Positions 17,240 through 27,256 are shown, counted from the first letter of the stretch. The stretch: DNA of 64,000 nt from an uncultured Eubacteriales bacterium (GCA_900314795.1 OMWP01000006.1:1-64000); one strand, 5' to 3'. Numbers and translations are program-made. Notes: generated by a model not told the origin, from the sequence alone.

Positions 17240-18568
17240 TTAATTGTCGCCGCGGCGACCGTATTTGATCAGCTCTATAAATGCTTCCACACGGATGCGG
17301 AGCTGTTCGACGTCCTCTTCGTTATAATCGCTCTCGACGCGGATAATTGGAATACCGAGCTTTCCGAGCTCTTCTTCCATTACCTGATACTCATAGTCAT
17401 AGACGAGGCATCCGCGCAGAACGTGATAGATCACGCCCTGTACCCTGTAGTCCTCCAGCATTTGCATGATACGGTACAGCCTGCGCTTGTTATCGACAAA
17501 GGTCGGACAGGTGCAGGGACGGGTGCTCTTGTTCGCCAATGCCCGCATGATGCCGTCGGTGCTTTGATCGACGATAGCGGGCGGATCATAAGCACCGCGT
17601 TCGCCCATACAGGTCTCGTCTGCGACCAGCGCGCCGCCCATTTCTTCGATCAACAGCGGCAGTTTGAAGTTAGGGAAAACGATCGGTGAGCCTGTGATCA
17701 GGATGCGCGGACGGTTTTCTTTGGACGCCATCTCGCCGCGCTTTGCTTTTTGCTCTGTTTCATCACACAGGTCATGCATATACTGCGTCCACAGCGAAAT
17801 GTGCGTATAGCTGATTGCGTTCATCGCCGCCATGTAGTGCGTTCCCTTAACGGCAAGCGGGTATCTGCGCCGCAGTTCGATGAAGCGGGACAGCTCATAC
17901 TGCGCCGCAGCGGTCATGCCGCACGCCCATGACAGACGCTCATAGCTGAGTTCGATTCCTGTTACTTCTGTCAGCTTTTGGCTGAACAGATACAGCTCTC
18001 TGACGTACTGCTCCATATCCTCGTCGCGGTCGCGTCCGGAGGGGACATGCAGTGTAACGGTCTTGCGGTGTTCGGCAAGGTAGCCGGCGAGCTTCTTTTT
18101 GCAGTCGCAGGTGATCGGTACCGCCATCAGCTGACATTCCTGATACACCGGCATCACGCCGATACTCTCAAAGCCCATGATCGCCTTGATCAGCGGACAG
18201 GCGTCGCGCGGCGCGATATCGTCGCCGACGTTGAACGCGGTATAACTGCCGCCGCAGAGCTTGACGGGCATCGCGCCCGCCGCGTAGATCAGCTCGGGCG
18301 GTACCATCACGCAGTAGGTGCCGACGGACGGGACGCCCATGGGCTTCACTGCGCCCTGCATATCGACGAAAACGTGTTTTAAAACATCCGTGAACGGTTT
18401 CAGCGTATCCGGCTTATGCGGCAGGTCTTCGATTTTTCTGAGATACTTGATCGCGGTCGCGGAAGATTTATTGAGAAAACGCGCTTTCCTGCGCTCCTCC
18501 GGGGTATGCGAGATGTTCTTATAGGAGTAAACCGAATAGGATATAATTTTAATGGCAGATAAAAACAA
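17240..18568 (-). CDS. 2-hydroxyacyl-CoA dehydratase-family / double-cubane-type reductase
   Basis: A protein of up to 442 aa of the HgdB/HGD-D family. Conserved cluster-type cysteines appear in PRDACPLIKA, ITCDCKKKL and HVLRGCLVYDYE; further Cys are in STRPCTCPTF. With an activase next door and no CoA ligase or second dehydratase subunit, the double-cubane reductase group fits best. The substrate is not evident. The start is unclear: TTG at 18568 opens the frame, but no good ribosome binding site is seen and the next ATG is too far in. A cysteine-less paralogue lies at 38105. Confidence 0.85.
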   Translation of the reverse strand: MFLSAIKIISYSVYSYKNISHTPEERRKARFLNKSSATAIKYLRKIEDLPHKPDTLKPFTDVLKHVFVDMQGAVKPMGVPSVGTYCVMVPPELIYAAGAMPVKLCGGSYTAFNVGDDIAPRDACPLIKAIMGFESIGVMPVYQECQLMAVPITCDCKKKLAGYLAEHRKTVTLHVPSGRDRDEDMEQYVRELYLFSQKLTEVTGIELSYERLSWACGMTAAAQYELSRFIELRRRYPLAVKGTHYMAAMNAISYTHISLWTQYMHDLCDETEQKAKRGEMASKENRPRILITGSPIVFPNFKLPLLIEEMGGALVADETCMGERGAYDPPAIVDQSTDGIMRALANKSTRPCTCPTFVDNKRRLYRIMQMLEDYRVQGVIYHVLRGCLVYDYEYQVMEEELGKLGIPIIRVESDYNEEDVEQLRIRVEAFIELIKYGRRGDN

Positions 18569-18756
18569 AGCAGCGACTGGTTGTGAGGATGATAACTATT
18601 CGCTGATTAATTTCAAAAGACAAGCGTAATTCATTGCGTTTCATTTTAGCTGAGTTTTAAATAGGGCAAAATATTTGTTTTGGCTATGGATTTTTTCTTA
18701 TGTTAGTGTTAGAATTAAATGGTTAGTTTTCAAAAATACATTCTTGGGGTGAAAAA

Positions 18757-19737
18757 ATGGATTTTTCCGAGTTGAGTAATTTACGTGACTTCGGTGTTAT
18801 ATTTGATGAAAAGAAAAAACGTGCAGAGCTGGAACTTGAAGATAACGGCGGAAAAATTATCGCATATTTCCCTTCAGACAGTATTCAGGTATTTATTTAT
18901 GATATTCATACTGAGCAAGCCCCCGATTTTGGTATGGATTACAGTGGTTTCGGCAGATATCTGCGGGTAAATATCTGCAAAAGCGGAAGGTGTGAATTTA
19001 TCACAAAAAGCGGGGATTCTTTGTATCTTTCCGAGGGAGAATTCGCAATGGATTATGGTACTGCAAATGACGGCTCATTTCGTTTTGATACACGAGATTA
19101 TACAGGTGTTGAAATCATTATGCAGATTGACAGTGTGATAAACGAGCTTCCGATATTAGCAATGCTGAAAAAGGCGATAAAAGAGATGAACCTGCCCGAA
19201 AAGGATATAAAAACCAGTTCGGTATACTTTGCGGATACTTCAGCTAATACCGCAAGAACTCTGAATGAGCTAATGGATTACGGTAAGGATGGAGCGGACA
19301 GCAGCTTAATTGTCATTAAGGTTTCAGAGATAGGACATAATCTTGGCACAGACCTTTTTAACTCAAAATCGAAGCTGAGAACATTTGCGACAAACTCGCA
19401 AACACAAATTGCGCAAGATGTTCATAAAACCTTAACCGAGCATTACGGCGATAAAAATCCGGCGTCACTTTTTGCCGAACGATACGGAATGAGCGAAACC
19501 GCTATAAAAAATTATTTCAAAAATGCTTACGGTTACGGCTATAAAGAATATCAAATGAAGGTCAGAATGGAGAAATCCGCTGAGCTACTGCGGGATACCA
19601 ATACCAGGGTCAGTGAGATTTCCAAAAAAGCAGGATACCTTACTGCCTCAAAGTTTTGTGCTGCGTTTAAGCGTTTCTACGGCGTTACACCTATGGAATA
19701 TCGCAGGACTGAACGAATCAAAAAGGTTAATAAATAA
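18757..19737 (+). CDS. AraC-family transcriptional regulator
   Basis: A 326-aa regulator with an N-terminal ligand-type domain and a C-terminal double helix-turn-helix: SLFAERYGMSETAIKNYFK, then VSEISKKAGYLTASKFCAAF and GVTPMEYRR. The start follows GGGGTGAAAAA. It stands alone, divergent from the reductase gene and convergent with the glycosyltransferases. No target can be assigned. Confidence 0.9.
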   Translation: MDFSELSNLRDFGVIFDEKKKRAELELEDNGGKIIAYFPSDSIQVFIYDIHTEQAPDFGMDYSGFGRYLRVNICKSGRCEFITKSGDSLYLSEGEFAMDYGTANDGSFRFDTRDYTGVEIIMQIDSVINELPILAMLKKAIKEMNLPEKDIKTSSVYFADTSANTARTLNELMDYGKDGADSSLIVIKVSEIGHNLGTDLFNSKSKLRTFATNSQTQIAQDVHKTLTEHYGDKNPASLFAERYGMSETAIKNYFKNAYGYGYKEYQMKVRMEKSAELLRDTNTRVSEISKKAGYLTASKFCAAFKRFYGVTPMEYRRTERIKKVNK

Positions 19738-19758
19738 CAAAAAGAACCACTGCAAAAA

Positions 19759-20748
19759 TTAATTGCGGCGGTTCTTTCGTTTTATGTTGCGAAGGAAATT
19801 GAATAGCCGGAAGTTTCCTGTCAGCAAAACAAATCGTTTTTTGCGCGAACAAACTGCTGCGCTTGCGTTTTTAACCGCTTCCCGAAAAACGGAGTCACGG
19901 AACATTTTTTGACAATAGCGCTTCTTTTCGCGCTCGCTTTCAGTGTTGCGGTCATCCAAGACGATTGATACGCACTGTATCATTCTCTCGAAGGCGTCAT
20001 CGTAATAGTATTGCCGATAGCGTTCGTCGATCAAAGGCTTGCGGGCAAGGAACACCGTTTTTACATCCTCAAAGCAATGTGGGCGGTATGAGCGCGACAG
20101 CGTATCTACATCGTTATCCGTCCAATAATACAGGCATTTTTTGATGTAAAAAAAGTTGCTGCAACATGCAAGGTACTCAGCTATAAATACAACATCCTCG
20201 CCTTGCTGCATATCGGTACGAAATTGAAGGTGGCTGCGGCGAATGATTTCCGCGTTAAATATCCTTGTCCACAGGTGAAGTGCTGCGCTATGCATTGCCA
20301 TTGGGAAATAATGAATTTTATCTATGATTTGGCTTTTAGTAGCATCCTTCAGGGTTTTGATGATAACAAGGCTTTCCGACGGAACCGCTTCGGCATAATC
20401 GCAGTTCACAAGGCTGTTTGGGTGTTTTTGCGCGCTGCTGTAGAGTTCTTCAATCCATTTAGGTTCAACATAGTCGTCGCTGTCACAAAACATGATGTAA
20501 TTTCCTTTTGCTTCAAGCAAACCGAGGTTTCGTACCGCTCCTACACCGATATGATTGGTGGGAATAACCCGTACCCGGCTGTCTTTTTTAGCGTATTGAT
20601 TACAGACAGCATGGCTGTTATCGGTGCTGCCATCATCAATCAAAATGATTTCAAAATCATTGAATGTCTGATTAAGTATACTTTCCATACAGCGCCGAAG
20701 ATATTTTTCTGTATTGTAAACGGGCACAATAACGCTTATTTTAGGCAT
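19759..20748 (-). CDS. GT2-family glycosyltransferase
   Basis: A 329-aa GT-A enzyme beginning KISVIVPVYNTEKYLRRC. It has IDDGSTDNS and the metal-binding FCDSDDYVEP motif. A basic C-terminus (RNIKRKNRRN) could contact the membrane. It overlaps the upstream glycosyltransferase gene by 13 bp and is the last gene of the exporter operon. It probably builds a surface glycan exported by the neighbouring ABC transporter. Confidence 0.92.
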   Translation of the reverse strand: MPKISVIVPVYNTEKYLRRCMESILNQTFNDFEIILIDDGSTDNSHAVCNQYAKKDSRVRVIPTNHIGVGAVRNLGLLEAKGNYIMFCDSDDYVEPKWIEELYSSAQKHPNSLVNCDYAEAVPSESLVIIKTLKDATKSQIIDKIHYFPMAMHSAALHLWTRIFNAEIIRRSHLQFRTDMQQGEDVVFIAEYLACCSNFFYIKKCLYYWTDNDVDTLSRSYRPHCFEDVKTVFLARKPLIDERYRQYYYDDAFERMIQCVSIVLDDRNTESEREKKRYCQKMFRDSVFREAVKNASAAVCSRKKRFVLLTGNFRLFNFLRNIKRKNRRN

Positions 20749-21614
20749 ATGTCGCTCCTTTTCAGGCGATATTTTTTCATATGTTTCTTTAATCTTGCTT
20801 TAAGTAGTTTCTTTTCACCGGGAAAGTCGCTTTCCGTTTCGGAAAGCTGGTAAGCCATCATTCGTCCCTTAACTGCTGCGCCGTGCTTGAGTGCTTTTAA
20901 ATAGCCGTTTTTTTCAAAAAAAGCCAACTGTGAGTCCATCGCGTCAAGCTCCAACAGACGGTCTTTCGACCACTTTTTTGCTGATATTCCCTCATCGTTT
21001 AAAAAATAAAAGTAAAGCAGGGAGCCGTGGACAGCGATTTTACCTGTCTGAAACAAGATTTTATATATCAGCATAGTGTCCTCGTGCATCGGTATTTCGG
21101 GAAAGCGGACTGACTGAAAGCAGGATTTTTCAAACAGCTTGCCCCAAGCCGTAAACGGAAGCACACCGGCGGCAAGGTAATATTCCTCGGCGCTGACAAC
21201 CGTTGTCTTGCCCTTTTGCGGCACCGGTTGCTCTCCCGTACCGTCGGTCTCCAAATATAGTGCGGAGCTGATAGTTACCCCGGTGCCGACAGACTCATAC
21301 AACCCTTCCAGAAACAGCTCGGATACCCAATCATCGCTGTCAATGAAAGCGATATATTTGCTGTCGTTATTCATCGCGTGGTCGATTCCCGCGTTTCTCG
21401 CGGATGCCTGTCCGCGGTGCTGCGTTTGAAACACATTGAATCTGCTGTCCTTTGCGGCGTAGCTTTGACAAACGGCAAGACTGCCGTCGATGCTGCCGTC
21501 GTCAATCAATATCACTTCAAAATCCGTAAATGTCTGCTTCAGAAGGCTGTCAAGGCAGCGCGGCAGATATTTTTCTGTGTTATAAACCGGAACAATAACG
21601 CTGATTTTACTCAA
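20736..21614 (-). CDS. GT2-family glycosyltransferase
   Basis: A 292-aa GT-A enzyme with SKISVIVPVYNTEKYLPRC, IDDGSIDGS and FIDSDDWVSE. I place the start at TTG 21614, preceded by AGGAG with 7 nt spacing and overlapping the ABC ATPase stop (TTGAGTAA); the frame is open further upstream but would run inside that gene. It is a paralogue of the next gene. Confidence 0.88.
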   Translation of the reverse strand: MSKISVIVPVYNTEKYLPRCLDSLLKQTFTDFEVILIDDGSIDGSLAVCQSYAAKDSRFNVFQTQHRGQASARNAGIDHAMNNDSKYIAFIDSDDWVSELFLEGLYESVGTGVTISSALYLETDGTGEQPVPQKGKTTVVSAEEYYLAAGVLPFTAWGKLFEKSCFQSVRFPEIPMHEDTMLIYKILFQTGKIAVHGSLLYFYFLNDEGISAKKWSKDRLLELDAMDSQLAFFEKNGYLKALKHGAAVKGRMMAYQLSETESDFPGEKKLLKARLKKHMKKYRLKRSDICLK

Positions 21615-22884
21615 TTTCAAACTCCTGCAACCGTAACGAGCCCCACCATTCTCTGTGCCAGACAAATGGATTGGCGTCATTGATTTTTTCACTTATTTCC
21701 AAATAAAAGCCCGGATAAACGCCGTCGAGAAAATGATCCTCGCCGAAAGCGTCGGTCAAAAAGGCGACAATATCCACCTTGTATTGCCCGGGGGTGAATA
21801 ACCGCGAGCTGATTTTTGCATTTAACTCCCGATGTTCGTTTTCCTCAAAGGAAAGAGTGCCGTGCGACCACATCGAGCCGAGCTTGTTTTCACTCATATC
21901 CGAAAACTCGAATCGGAACTTCACGCTGTTGAAAGCCTGTTTTGTGCTGACCGAAAGCGAGAGCAGAATATCCTCGCCGCTGTCAAACACAAAATTAACC
22001 CTGTCCGTTGCGTGCATTTCCTCAATTGTAAAGTCCGGGTGCTTCCAAAGGTCATTGTGATAGGTCTTGTCGTAAATATATTTGCCGGGCAGCTTTTGCG
22101 GCGTGACGGCGGTGTAAAGCTCTATTGCTTTTTCTACGTCGCCGTCAAAGATGATTTTGCCCTCGTCCATCACAACACATCTGTCGCAAAGCTGACGGAT
22201 GGTGTTCATATTATGGCTGACATAAAGCACCGTTCTTCCTTGCGTGCCTGCCGCCTCACGCATTTTGGAAAGGCATTTTTTCTGAAAGGCGACGTCGCCG
22301 ACTGCAAGCACCTCGTCCATAATCATAATTTCTGAGTCAAGATGCGCCGCGACGGAAAACGCCAGCTTGACAAACATTCCGCTGGAATAACGCTTGACAG
22401 GCGTATCAATAAAATCCCGCACCTCGGAGAACTCGATAATATCCTCGATTTTCGCGTCAATCTCGGCTTTCGTCATGCCGAGGATAGAACCATTCATATA
22501 GATATTTTCCCGCCCGGTCATCTCTCCGTGAAAACCGGTGCCGACCTCGAGCATAGAGGTCACGCGCCCCCACATTTCAATCACGCCGTCCGTGGGCGCG
22601 GTCACACGCGACAGCAGCTTTAAAAGTGTGCTCTTGCCGGCGCCGTTTCTGCCGATAATGCCCAAAGCCTCGCCCTCGTAAACGTCAAGGTCAATACCGT
22701 TCAGCGCCATAAAGGTGTCGCCGACCTTACGCTTTTCACCGATAATGGTATTTGGGTCTTCCTTGCCTCTGAGCGCTGCCCACCGGCTTTCCATATCCGC
22801 TTTTAACGTGCCGCCGCCGATTCGACCAAGACGGTATTTTTTCTTTACGCCGCGCAAGCGTATCATCAATTCTTTGTTTCCCAT
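21607..22884 (-). CDS. polysaccharide ABC exporter, ATPase (Wzt/TagH-like)
   Basis: A 425-aa ATPase. The nucleotide-binding domain covers about 1-250, with Walker A GIIGRNGAGKSTLL, signature YSSGMFVKLAFSVA and Walker B MIMDEVLAVGD. The remaining 170 residues form a beta-rich C-terminal domain like the Wzt carbohydrate-binding domain, which in O-antigen exporters recognises the finished glycan end. The permease gene is 9 bp upstream. Confidence 0.92.
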   Translation of the reverse strand: MGNKELMIRLRGVKKKYRLGRIGGGTLKADMESRWAALRGKEDPNTIIGEKRKVGDTFMALNGIDLDVYEGEALGIIGRNGAGKSTLLKLLSRVTAPTDGVIEMWGRVTSMLEVGTGFHGEMTGRENIYMNGSILGMTKAEIDAKIEDIIEFSEVRDFIDTPVKRYSSGMFVKLAFSVAAHLDSEIMIMDEVLAVGDVAFQKKCLSKMREAAGTQGRTVLYVSHNMNTIRQLCDRCVVMDEGKIIFDGDVEKAIELYTAVTPQKLPGKYIYDKTYHNDLWKHPDFTIEEMHATDRVNFVFDSGEDILLSLSVSTKQAFNSVKFRFEFSDMSENKLGSMWSHGTLSFEENEHRELNAKISSRLFTPGQYKVDIVAFLTDAFGEDHFLDGVYPGFYLEISEKINDANPFVWHREWWGSLRLQEFEIE

Positions 22885-22893
22885 TGCGCCACC

Positions 22894-23745
22894 TCAAACC
22901 GTATCCATAAAATTACGCTCCACCTTGTTAAACAGCATAATCCCGAAAAAGGTTACAAACGCGGTAAACGCAAGCGATATTACAAGCGAAACAGGGTGAA
23001 AAAATCCTTTTCCAAGCAATGCAAAGCGGAACAGTTCAACCGGCATGGTAACCGGATTAATCAACAGCAGCGTATTCAGCCACGGCAAAGAGACTTGCGA
23101 AATTGGGTAAACAATAGGCGTAGCGTACATCCACAGACTCATGCCAAAGCCCACAAACACCGACAAATCACGGTATTTTGTAGTAAGCGAGGAAATGATA
23201 ATGCCGCAGCTCATGCCCATAATACCCAGCCAAATAAGTACCGCCGGAATGAGTAGTATTGCCCAATAATGCGGCGTCACCGCGCCCTGAACGGTAAAGT
23301 AAACAAGCAGCGCGGTTGTCACGATAAAGTGGATGCCCATGCGTATCATACCCGACAGCACATTGGACAGGGGTATCACAAGCCGCGGAAAATACACCTT
23401 GCCGAAAATGCCCGCGTTGGCGGTAAAGGTGCTTGCGTTACCCGTCAGCGAGGATGAAAAAAATCCCCATACGGCATTACTCACCATATAAAACAAAATG
23501 CTCGGCACACCCTCCGTGCCGATTTTAGCGATATCCGTAAATACAATCGTATAAACAACGCTCGAAAAAATCGGGCTGATGAACATCCACAATGGACCGA
23601 GAAGGGTTTGCTTGTAGCTTAACTGGAACGACCGCTTTGTAAACAGCCAAATCAAATCGCGGTAGCGCCAAACTTCTTTTAACTTCAAGTCAAACAAATC
23701 ATGCCGCGAATCGATGCGGATATAGTGTTTTTCTCTGTTCGTCAT
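22894..23745 (-). CDS. polysaccharide ABC exporter, permease (Wzm/TagG-like)
   Basis: A 283-aa ABC-2 permease with six predicted helices. The family signature LLGPLWMFISPIFSSVVYTI is near residue 50. It is the first gene of a minus-strand operon with the ATPase and two glycosyltransferases and forms the membrane channel for the glycan. Confidence 0.92.
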   Translation of the reverse strand: MTNREKHYIRIDSRHDLFDLKLKEVWRYRDLIWLFTKRSFQLSYKQTLLGPLWMFISPIFSSVVYTIVFTDIAKIGTEGVPSILFYMVSNAVWGFFSSSLTGNASTFTANAGIFGKVYFPRLVIPLSNVLSGMIRMGIHFIVTTALLVYFTVQGAVTPHYWAILLIPAVLIWLGIMGMSCGIIISSLTTKYRDLSVFVGFGMSLWMYATPIVYPISQVSLPWLNTLLLINPVTMPVELFRFALLGKGFFHPVSLVISLAFTAFVTFFGIMLFNKVERNFMDTV

Positions 23746-23916
23746 ACTCCACCTCTCATTTTTCGCCGATATGTTTCATTATATCAGACTTTTGACGAAA
23801 AGCAATAAAGAAACGGCTATTTTAAAGATACAGGGGAGAATCGATTGTCCCAAATAACATAAATTATCCAAATATATACGAGTTTCGTGCTTGTGTTATT
23901 TTTTACAAAAATATCA

Positions 23917-23945
23917 TTGACTTGTTTTTTTTTTTTTGATATAAT
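23917..23945 (+). promoter_or_regulatory. strong promoter for the surface-protein/peptide operon
   Basis: TTGACT (23917-23922), a 17-bp spacer that is mostly T, and TATAAT (23940-23945), 36 bp before the first start codon. The T tract may intrinsically bend the DNA or make the promoter phase-variable. Confidence 0.75.
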
Positions 23946-23981
23946 AACTGTGAATAATTGCATTATCGAGGAGGAATTTCT

Positions 23982-26630
23982 ATGCAAAAAACACTCAAAC
24001 GTACACTCAGCTTGATTTTGGCTGTTTTAATGGTAACGGCGCTGTTTACCGTCGCGCCGTTGTCTGTCGGCGCGGCGGAAACGGACGGCGAAACTGTCGG
24101 AACCGAACCGATCATTGTGCCCGGACAGACCGTAAACGCCGAAATCACAAACGGCGGGGAAATGGCTTATATCAAGTTTGTCCCTACAAAGGATATGAAG
24201 ATCATCGTCTATGCGTCGGCGAGTGAAGATACCTATGGTTATCTTTTGAATTCACAGAAAGACAAAGATAATTATCTTGCCAGTGATGATGATTCAGCGG
24301 GAAATGGGCAATTTAGAATTACCTATAACGTGACAGCGAACACTACCTATTATATCGGTGCCGAATTTTATTCCAAAAAAATAACAGGCACAATTCCGGT
24401 AACACTGATTGAGGATAAGCCTAAGACAGTGCGCTTCTATGATGGCGGAAAGCTGCTCGGCTCGATTCCGTATGATGAGCATACATTCAGCTATAGCTAC
24501 ACTACTCTATCTGATTCTGACTATCCCGCACTGTTTTTGGCGGATACCGATGAACAGATATTCAAGGGATATCAAAAAAGCAGCGGAGATATATGCTATA
24601 CCAAGAGCAGCGATTCCTCGAACGGCGATTACTTGTACTGTCAAGGGTACATAAGTATATCTGACTTTGATACCGACGGATATCTTAATCTTTATTCCTC
24701 ATGGGCGGAAGCCTATACCATCAACTTCTATAACGGCGAAGCCTTTGTCGGCTCCGCAAAGGTTGAAAGCAGCCAAATCGCTGGCAGCTTTTCAGTTGAC
24801 GATTCTTTAGTTTTGGAAAACGCAAACGGCAAGGTGTTTAAGGGTTACAAGAAATTAGGAGATGATATTCCCTGCATTACTTTGTCGTACGGCAGCTTAT
24901 ACTATTCCTACGGAGCCCTTTCACCGGAGGATTTTGACGCAAATAAAACGCTGAATGTTTACGCGGTATGGGAGGACGGCTATACTCTTTCGTTCTATAA
25001 CGGCGAAACCTTCCTTTGCGACTATATTGTTGAATCACCTGACTCTATCGGGTGGAGCATTTACTGTAATTCATACTCTCCCGCATCTACAGATTCGGCT
25101 TTCCTGTCAGACGGCGGCGGAAAGGTGTTCAAGGGATATAAAAAGCATGGTTCCGATACATTATGCTTTAGCATATCCAGGAGCATGTACGGCACTAGCC
25201 TTGATTATAAAAGTAACTCCATTACCGCAGATGATTTTGATACCAACCGAACACTAAGACTTGACGCCGAATGGGTTGAGGGATACACTGTTGAGTTTTA
25301 TAACGGTGAAACAAAGGTCGGCGAGCATGTTTTTGAAAGCATTGATACAATTGGGGACATTTCCAAAACAAATGAAAATGTGGATATATTTTTAAGCAAC
25401 GGAAACGGCTTTATTTTTACCGGTTACAAGAACAACGGCATAACCTGCTTTGAATCTAATTATGGCGTTTCTAATCTGGCATACCAATCCGGCACCATTA
25501 CGGAAACAGATTTTACAGACAGAACAATGCACGTTACGGCGACTTTCAATACAAATGTCTGCAAATTTACCGCCTACAGTCTCAGCATTGAGGGCGATAC
25601 AAGTCTGATATTTATGGTTGACACAAGCCAAACAACATATGAAAGCAATATTTACCCGAATGTTTCAGTCACCTACGGAGACCAAGTTCATGGCGATTGG
25701 GATTATCAGTACTGGAATAATGAAGTTGAAAAAACCATGAAAATAAAGGTGAAGTTAGCGGCAAAAATGATGTCGGCAGATGTTACAATAACTATGCCGG
25801 ACAAAAGCTGCTGCACTTATTCAATCAGACAGTACGCAGAGAACATCCTTAGCGGTAACTACGACTATTATCTTTCACAGACCTATGGCTATTCAGCTGA
25901 AAAAATAACCGCTCTTAAATCATTACTGAAATCTATGCTCAATTTCGGCTCAAAGGCACAGGTGCAGTTCGATTGCGCTACAGATGATTTGGCTAACAAA
26001 AATCTTGCGCAGTATAACGGCGGCGTAGAATATACCGCGCCTGTTGTAAATCCTGCAAATTTGACGAGCCTCTCCTATACGGATTCTCAGTTTGACAACG
26101 TCGGTTTGGTTTACGCGGGTTCATCGCTTGGTCTTTTTGAAAAATTCGGATATTGTGTTGCGTTTGAAGATACAAAGGGTCCGTGCCTTAATAATTCAGA
26201 AGGCGAAGACAGAGAATTCGGAGAAGCACAGCAGAGCTTTCCGAGTTTTAGTTTACCTGACGAATTTAAGAATACATGGGAGGAACTGGAAAGCGCGCAG
26301 TATCTTACCACCACTGACGGAAGCATATACCATGTAATGGATCCTAACGCGGCAAATTATGGTAACTACTATCTCTATTTCAAAACGAAAGCAATTTATC
26401 CGCAAAACTTTGACGAAGATGTAGTGATTAACATTTCGAGAACCGCTAAAAACGATGCAGTCTACACAAATTCTATTACCATCAATCCTGTGACATATAT
26501 CAAGCGCGCGCTGGAAACGACTGATACAACAACCGCCGCAGGAAGAACGCTTGTTGATACTGTCACTGCTGTGTACGATTACTGCACCAACGCCAAAGCT
26601 TTCTTTGCGCGTAATATAGGAGGTAATTAA
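23982..26630 (+). CDS. large secreted repeat protein
   Basis: An 882-aa protein with a classical signal peptide (KRTLSLILAVLMVTALFTVA, then SVGAAE). After a beta-sandwich-like domain with a pre-peptidase look, four repeats of about 90 residues begin FYDGG or FYNGE (coding positions near 24436, 24724, 24994 and 25294). Each contains an FKGYKK-like turn and ends in an acidic DFD region. A C-terminal domain contains a Cys pair. No sortase signal or dockerin was seen. The start follows GAGGAGG. It is the first gene of the peptide/PqqD operon. I do not recognise the family. Confidence 0.8.
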   Translation: MQKTLKRTLSLILAVLMVTALFTVAPLSVGAAETDGETVGTEPIIVPGQTVNAEITNGGEMAYIKFVPTKDMKIIVYASASEDTYGYLLNSQKDKDNYLASDDDSAGNGQFRITYNVTANTTYYIGAEFYSKKITGTIPVTLIEDKPKTVRFYDGGKLLGSIPYDEHTFSYSYTTLSDSDYPALFLADTDEQIFKGYQKSSGDICYTKSSDSSNGDYLYCQGYISISDFDTDGYLNLYSSWAEAYTINFYNGEAFVGSAKVESSQIAGSFSVDDSLVLENANGKVFKGYKKLGDDIPCITLSYGSLYYSYGALSPEDFDANKTLNVYAVWEDGYTLSFYNGETFLCDYIVESPDSIGWSIYCNSYSPASTDSAFLSDGGGKVFKGYKKHGSDTLCFSISRSMYGTSLDYKSNSITADDFDTNRTLRLDAEWVEGYTVEFYNGETKVGEHVFESIDTIGDISKTNENVDIFLSNGNGFIFTGYKNNGITCFESNYGVSNLAYQSGTITETDFTDRTMHVTATFNTNVCKFTAYSLSIEGDTSLIFMVDTSQTTYESNIYPNVSVTYGDQVHGDWDYQYWNNEVEKTMKIKVKLAAKMMSADVTITMPDKSCCTYSIRQYAENILSGNYDYYLSQTYGYSAEKITALKSLLKSMLNFGSKAQVQFDCATDDLANKNLAQYNGGVEYTAPVVNPANLTSLSYTDSQFDNVGLVYAGSSLGLFEKFGYCVAFEDTKGPCLNNSEGEDREFGEAQQSFPSFSLPDEFKNTWEELESAQYLTTTDGSIYHVMDPNAANYGNYYLYFKTKAIYPQNFDEDVVINISRTAKNDAVYTNSITINPVTYIKRALETTDTTTAAGRTLVDTVTAVYDYCTNAKAFFARNIGGN

Positions 26631-26777
26631 ATGCAAGAATATGAACGTATTGAACTGACTATCACCGAATTTGACGTCGAGGATGTCATTGCCACTTCGG
26701 GCGGTGATCAAAACGACAGAAGAGCTCCGAATACTACGATTTACGGCGAAAATAACTGGACGCCGTTTGTCAGATAA
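26631..26777 (+). CDS. 48-aa candidate precursor peptide
   Basis: A short ORF with an excellent TAGGAGG 7 nt upstream. It starts at the base after the stop of the large secreted protein and ends one base before the lipoprotein ATG, so it is embedded in the operon. The N-half is acidic (ITEFDVEDVIATSGG), like a leader, and the C-half is GENNWTPFVR-tailed. The tail resembles the ends of the next two proteins. The PqqD, S26-like peptidase and nucleotidyltransferase genes downstream make a modified or proteolytically matured peptide plausible. No modifying radical SAM enzyme is in the window. Confidence 0.7.
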   Translation: MQEYERIELTITEFDVEDVIATSGGDQNDRRAPNTTIYGENNWTPFVR

Positions 26778-26778
26778 T

Positions 26779-27243
26779 ATGAGAAAATTCTCCTTACGCG
26801 CGGCTGCGGGCTTACTCGCAGCCGCCGCGGCGGTTTTTGTGCTTTCAGCCTGCGGGGATAAAACCGCCGATAACAAGGAAACAACAGCACCCGCAACCAC
26901 TATAGCCGTTACTCAGGCAACAACCGCAAGTCAAATGGAAACAGCTGCTCCGGCAACTGAAACGCAAAAGCAGGAGAGCAGCGCAACTGATACGCAAAAC
27001 AGTCAGGCTGACAGCGGCTCCGAAAAGTCAAATCCGCAAAACAGTAATTCATCCGGGAATCAGCAAAGCAGCTCCGACGAAAGCTCAAGCAAAGCCTCCT
27101 CAGGTCATTCTTCGGGCACTTCGGATAAATCGTCAGCCGATTCGTCCTCGTCTGCTCCTGCTTCGACAATTGTGATTGACAACGGCGAAAAGGAAATTGT
27201 GATTGAACAGGGCGAAAATGAGCTTCCGTTTATCCCCAACTAA
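26779..27243 (+). CDS. Ser/Thr-rich lipoprotein ending in GENELPFIPN
   Basis: A 154-aa lipoprotein. The signal peptide ends in the lipobox FVLSACGDK. About 100 residues of low-complexity Ser/Thr/Gln/Ala follow (a wall-spanning stalk), then VIDNGEKEIVIEQGENELPFIPN at the C-terminus (last 10 residues GENELPFIPN). It starts 2 bp after the peptide stop without its own clear ribosome binding site, suggesting translational coupling. The tail is shared with the following dockerin protein. Confidence 0.8.
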   Translation: MRKFSLRAAAGLLAAAAAVFVLSACGDKTADNKETTAPATTIAVTQATTASQMETAAPATETQKQESSATDTQNSQADSGSEKSNPQNSNSSGNQQSSSDESSSKASSGHSSGTSDKSSADSSSSAPASTIVIDNGEKEIVIEQGENELPFIPN

Positions 27244-27256
27244 TGGGAGGATGACA

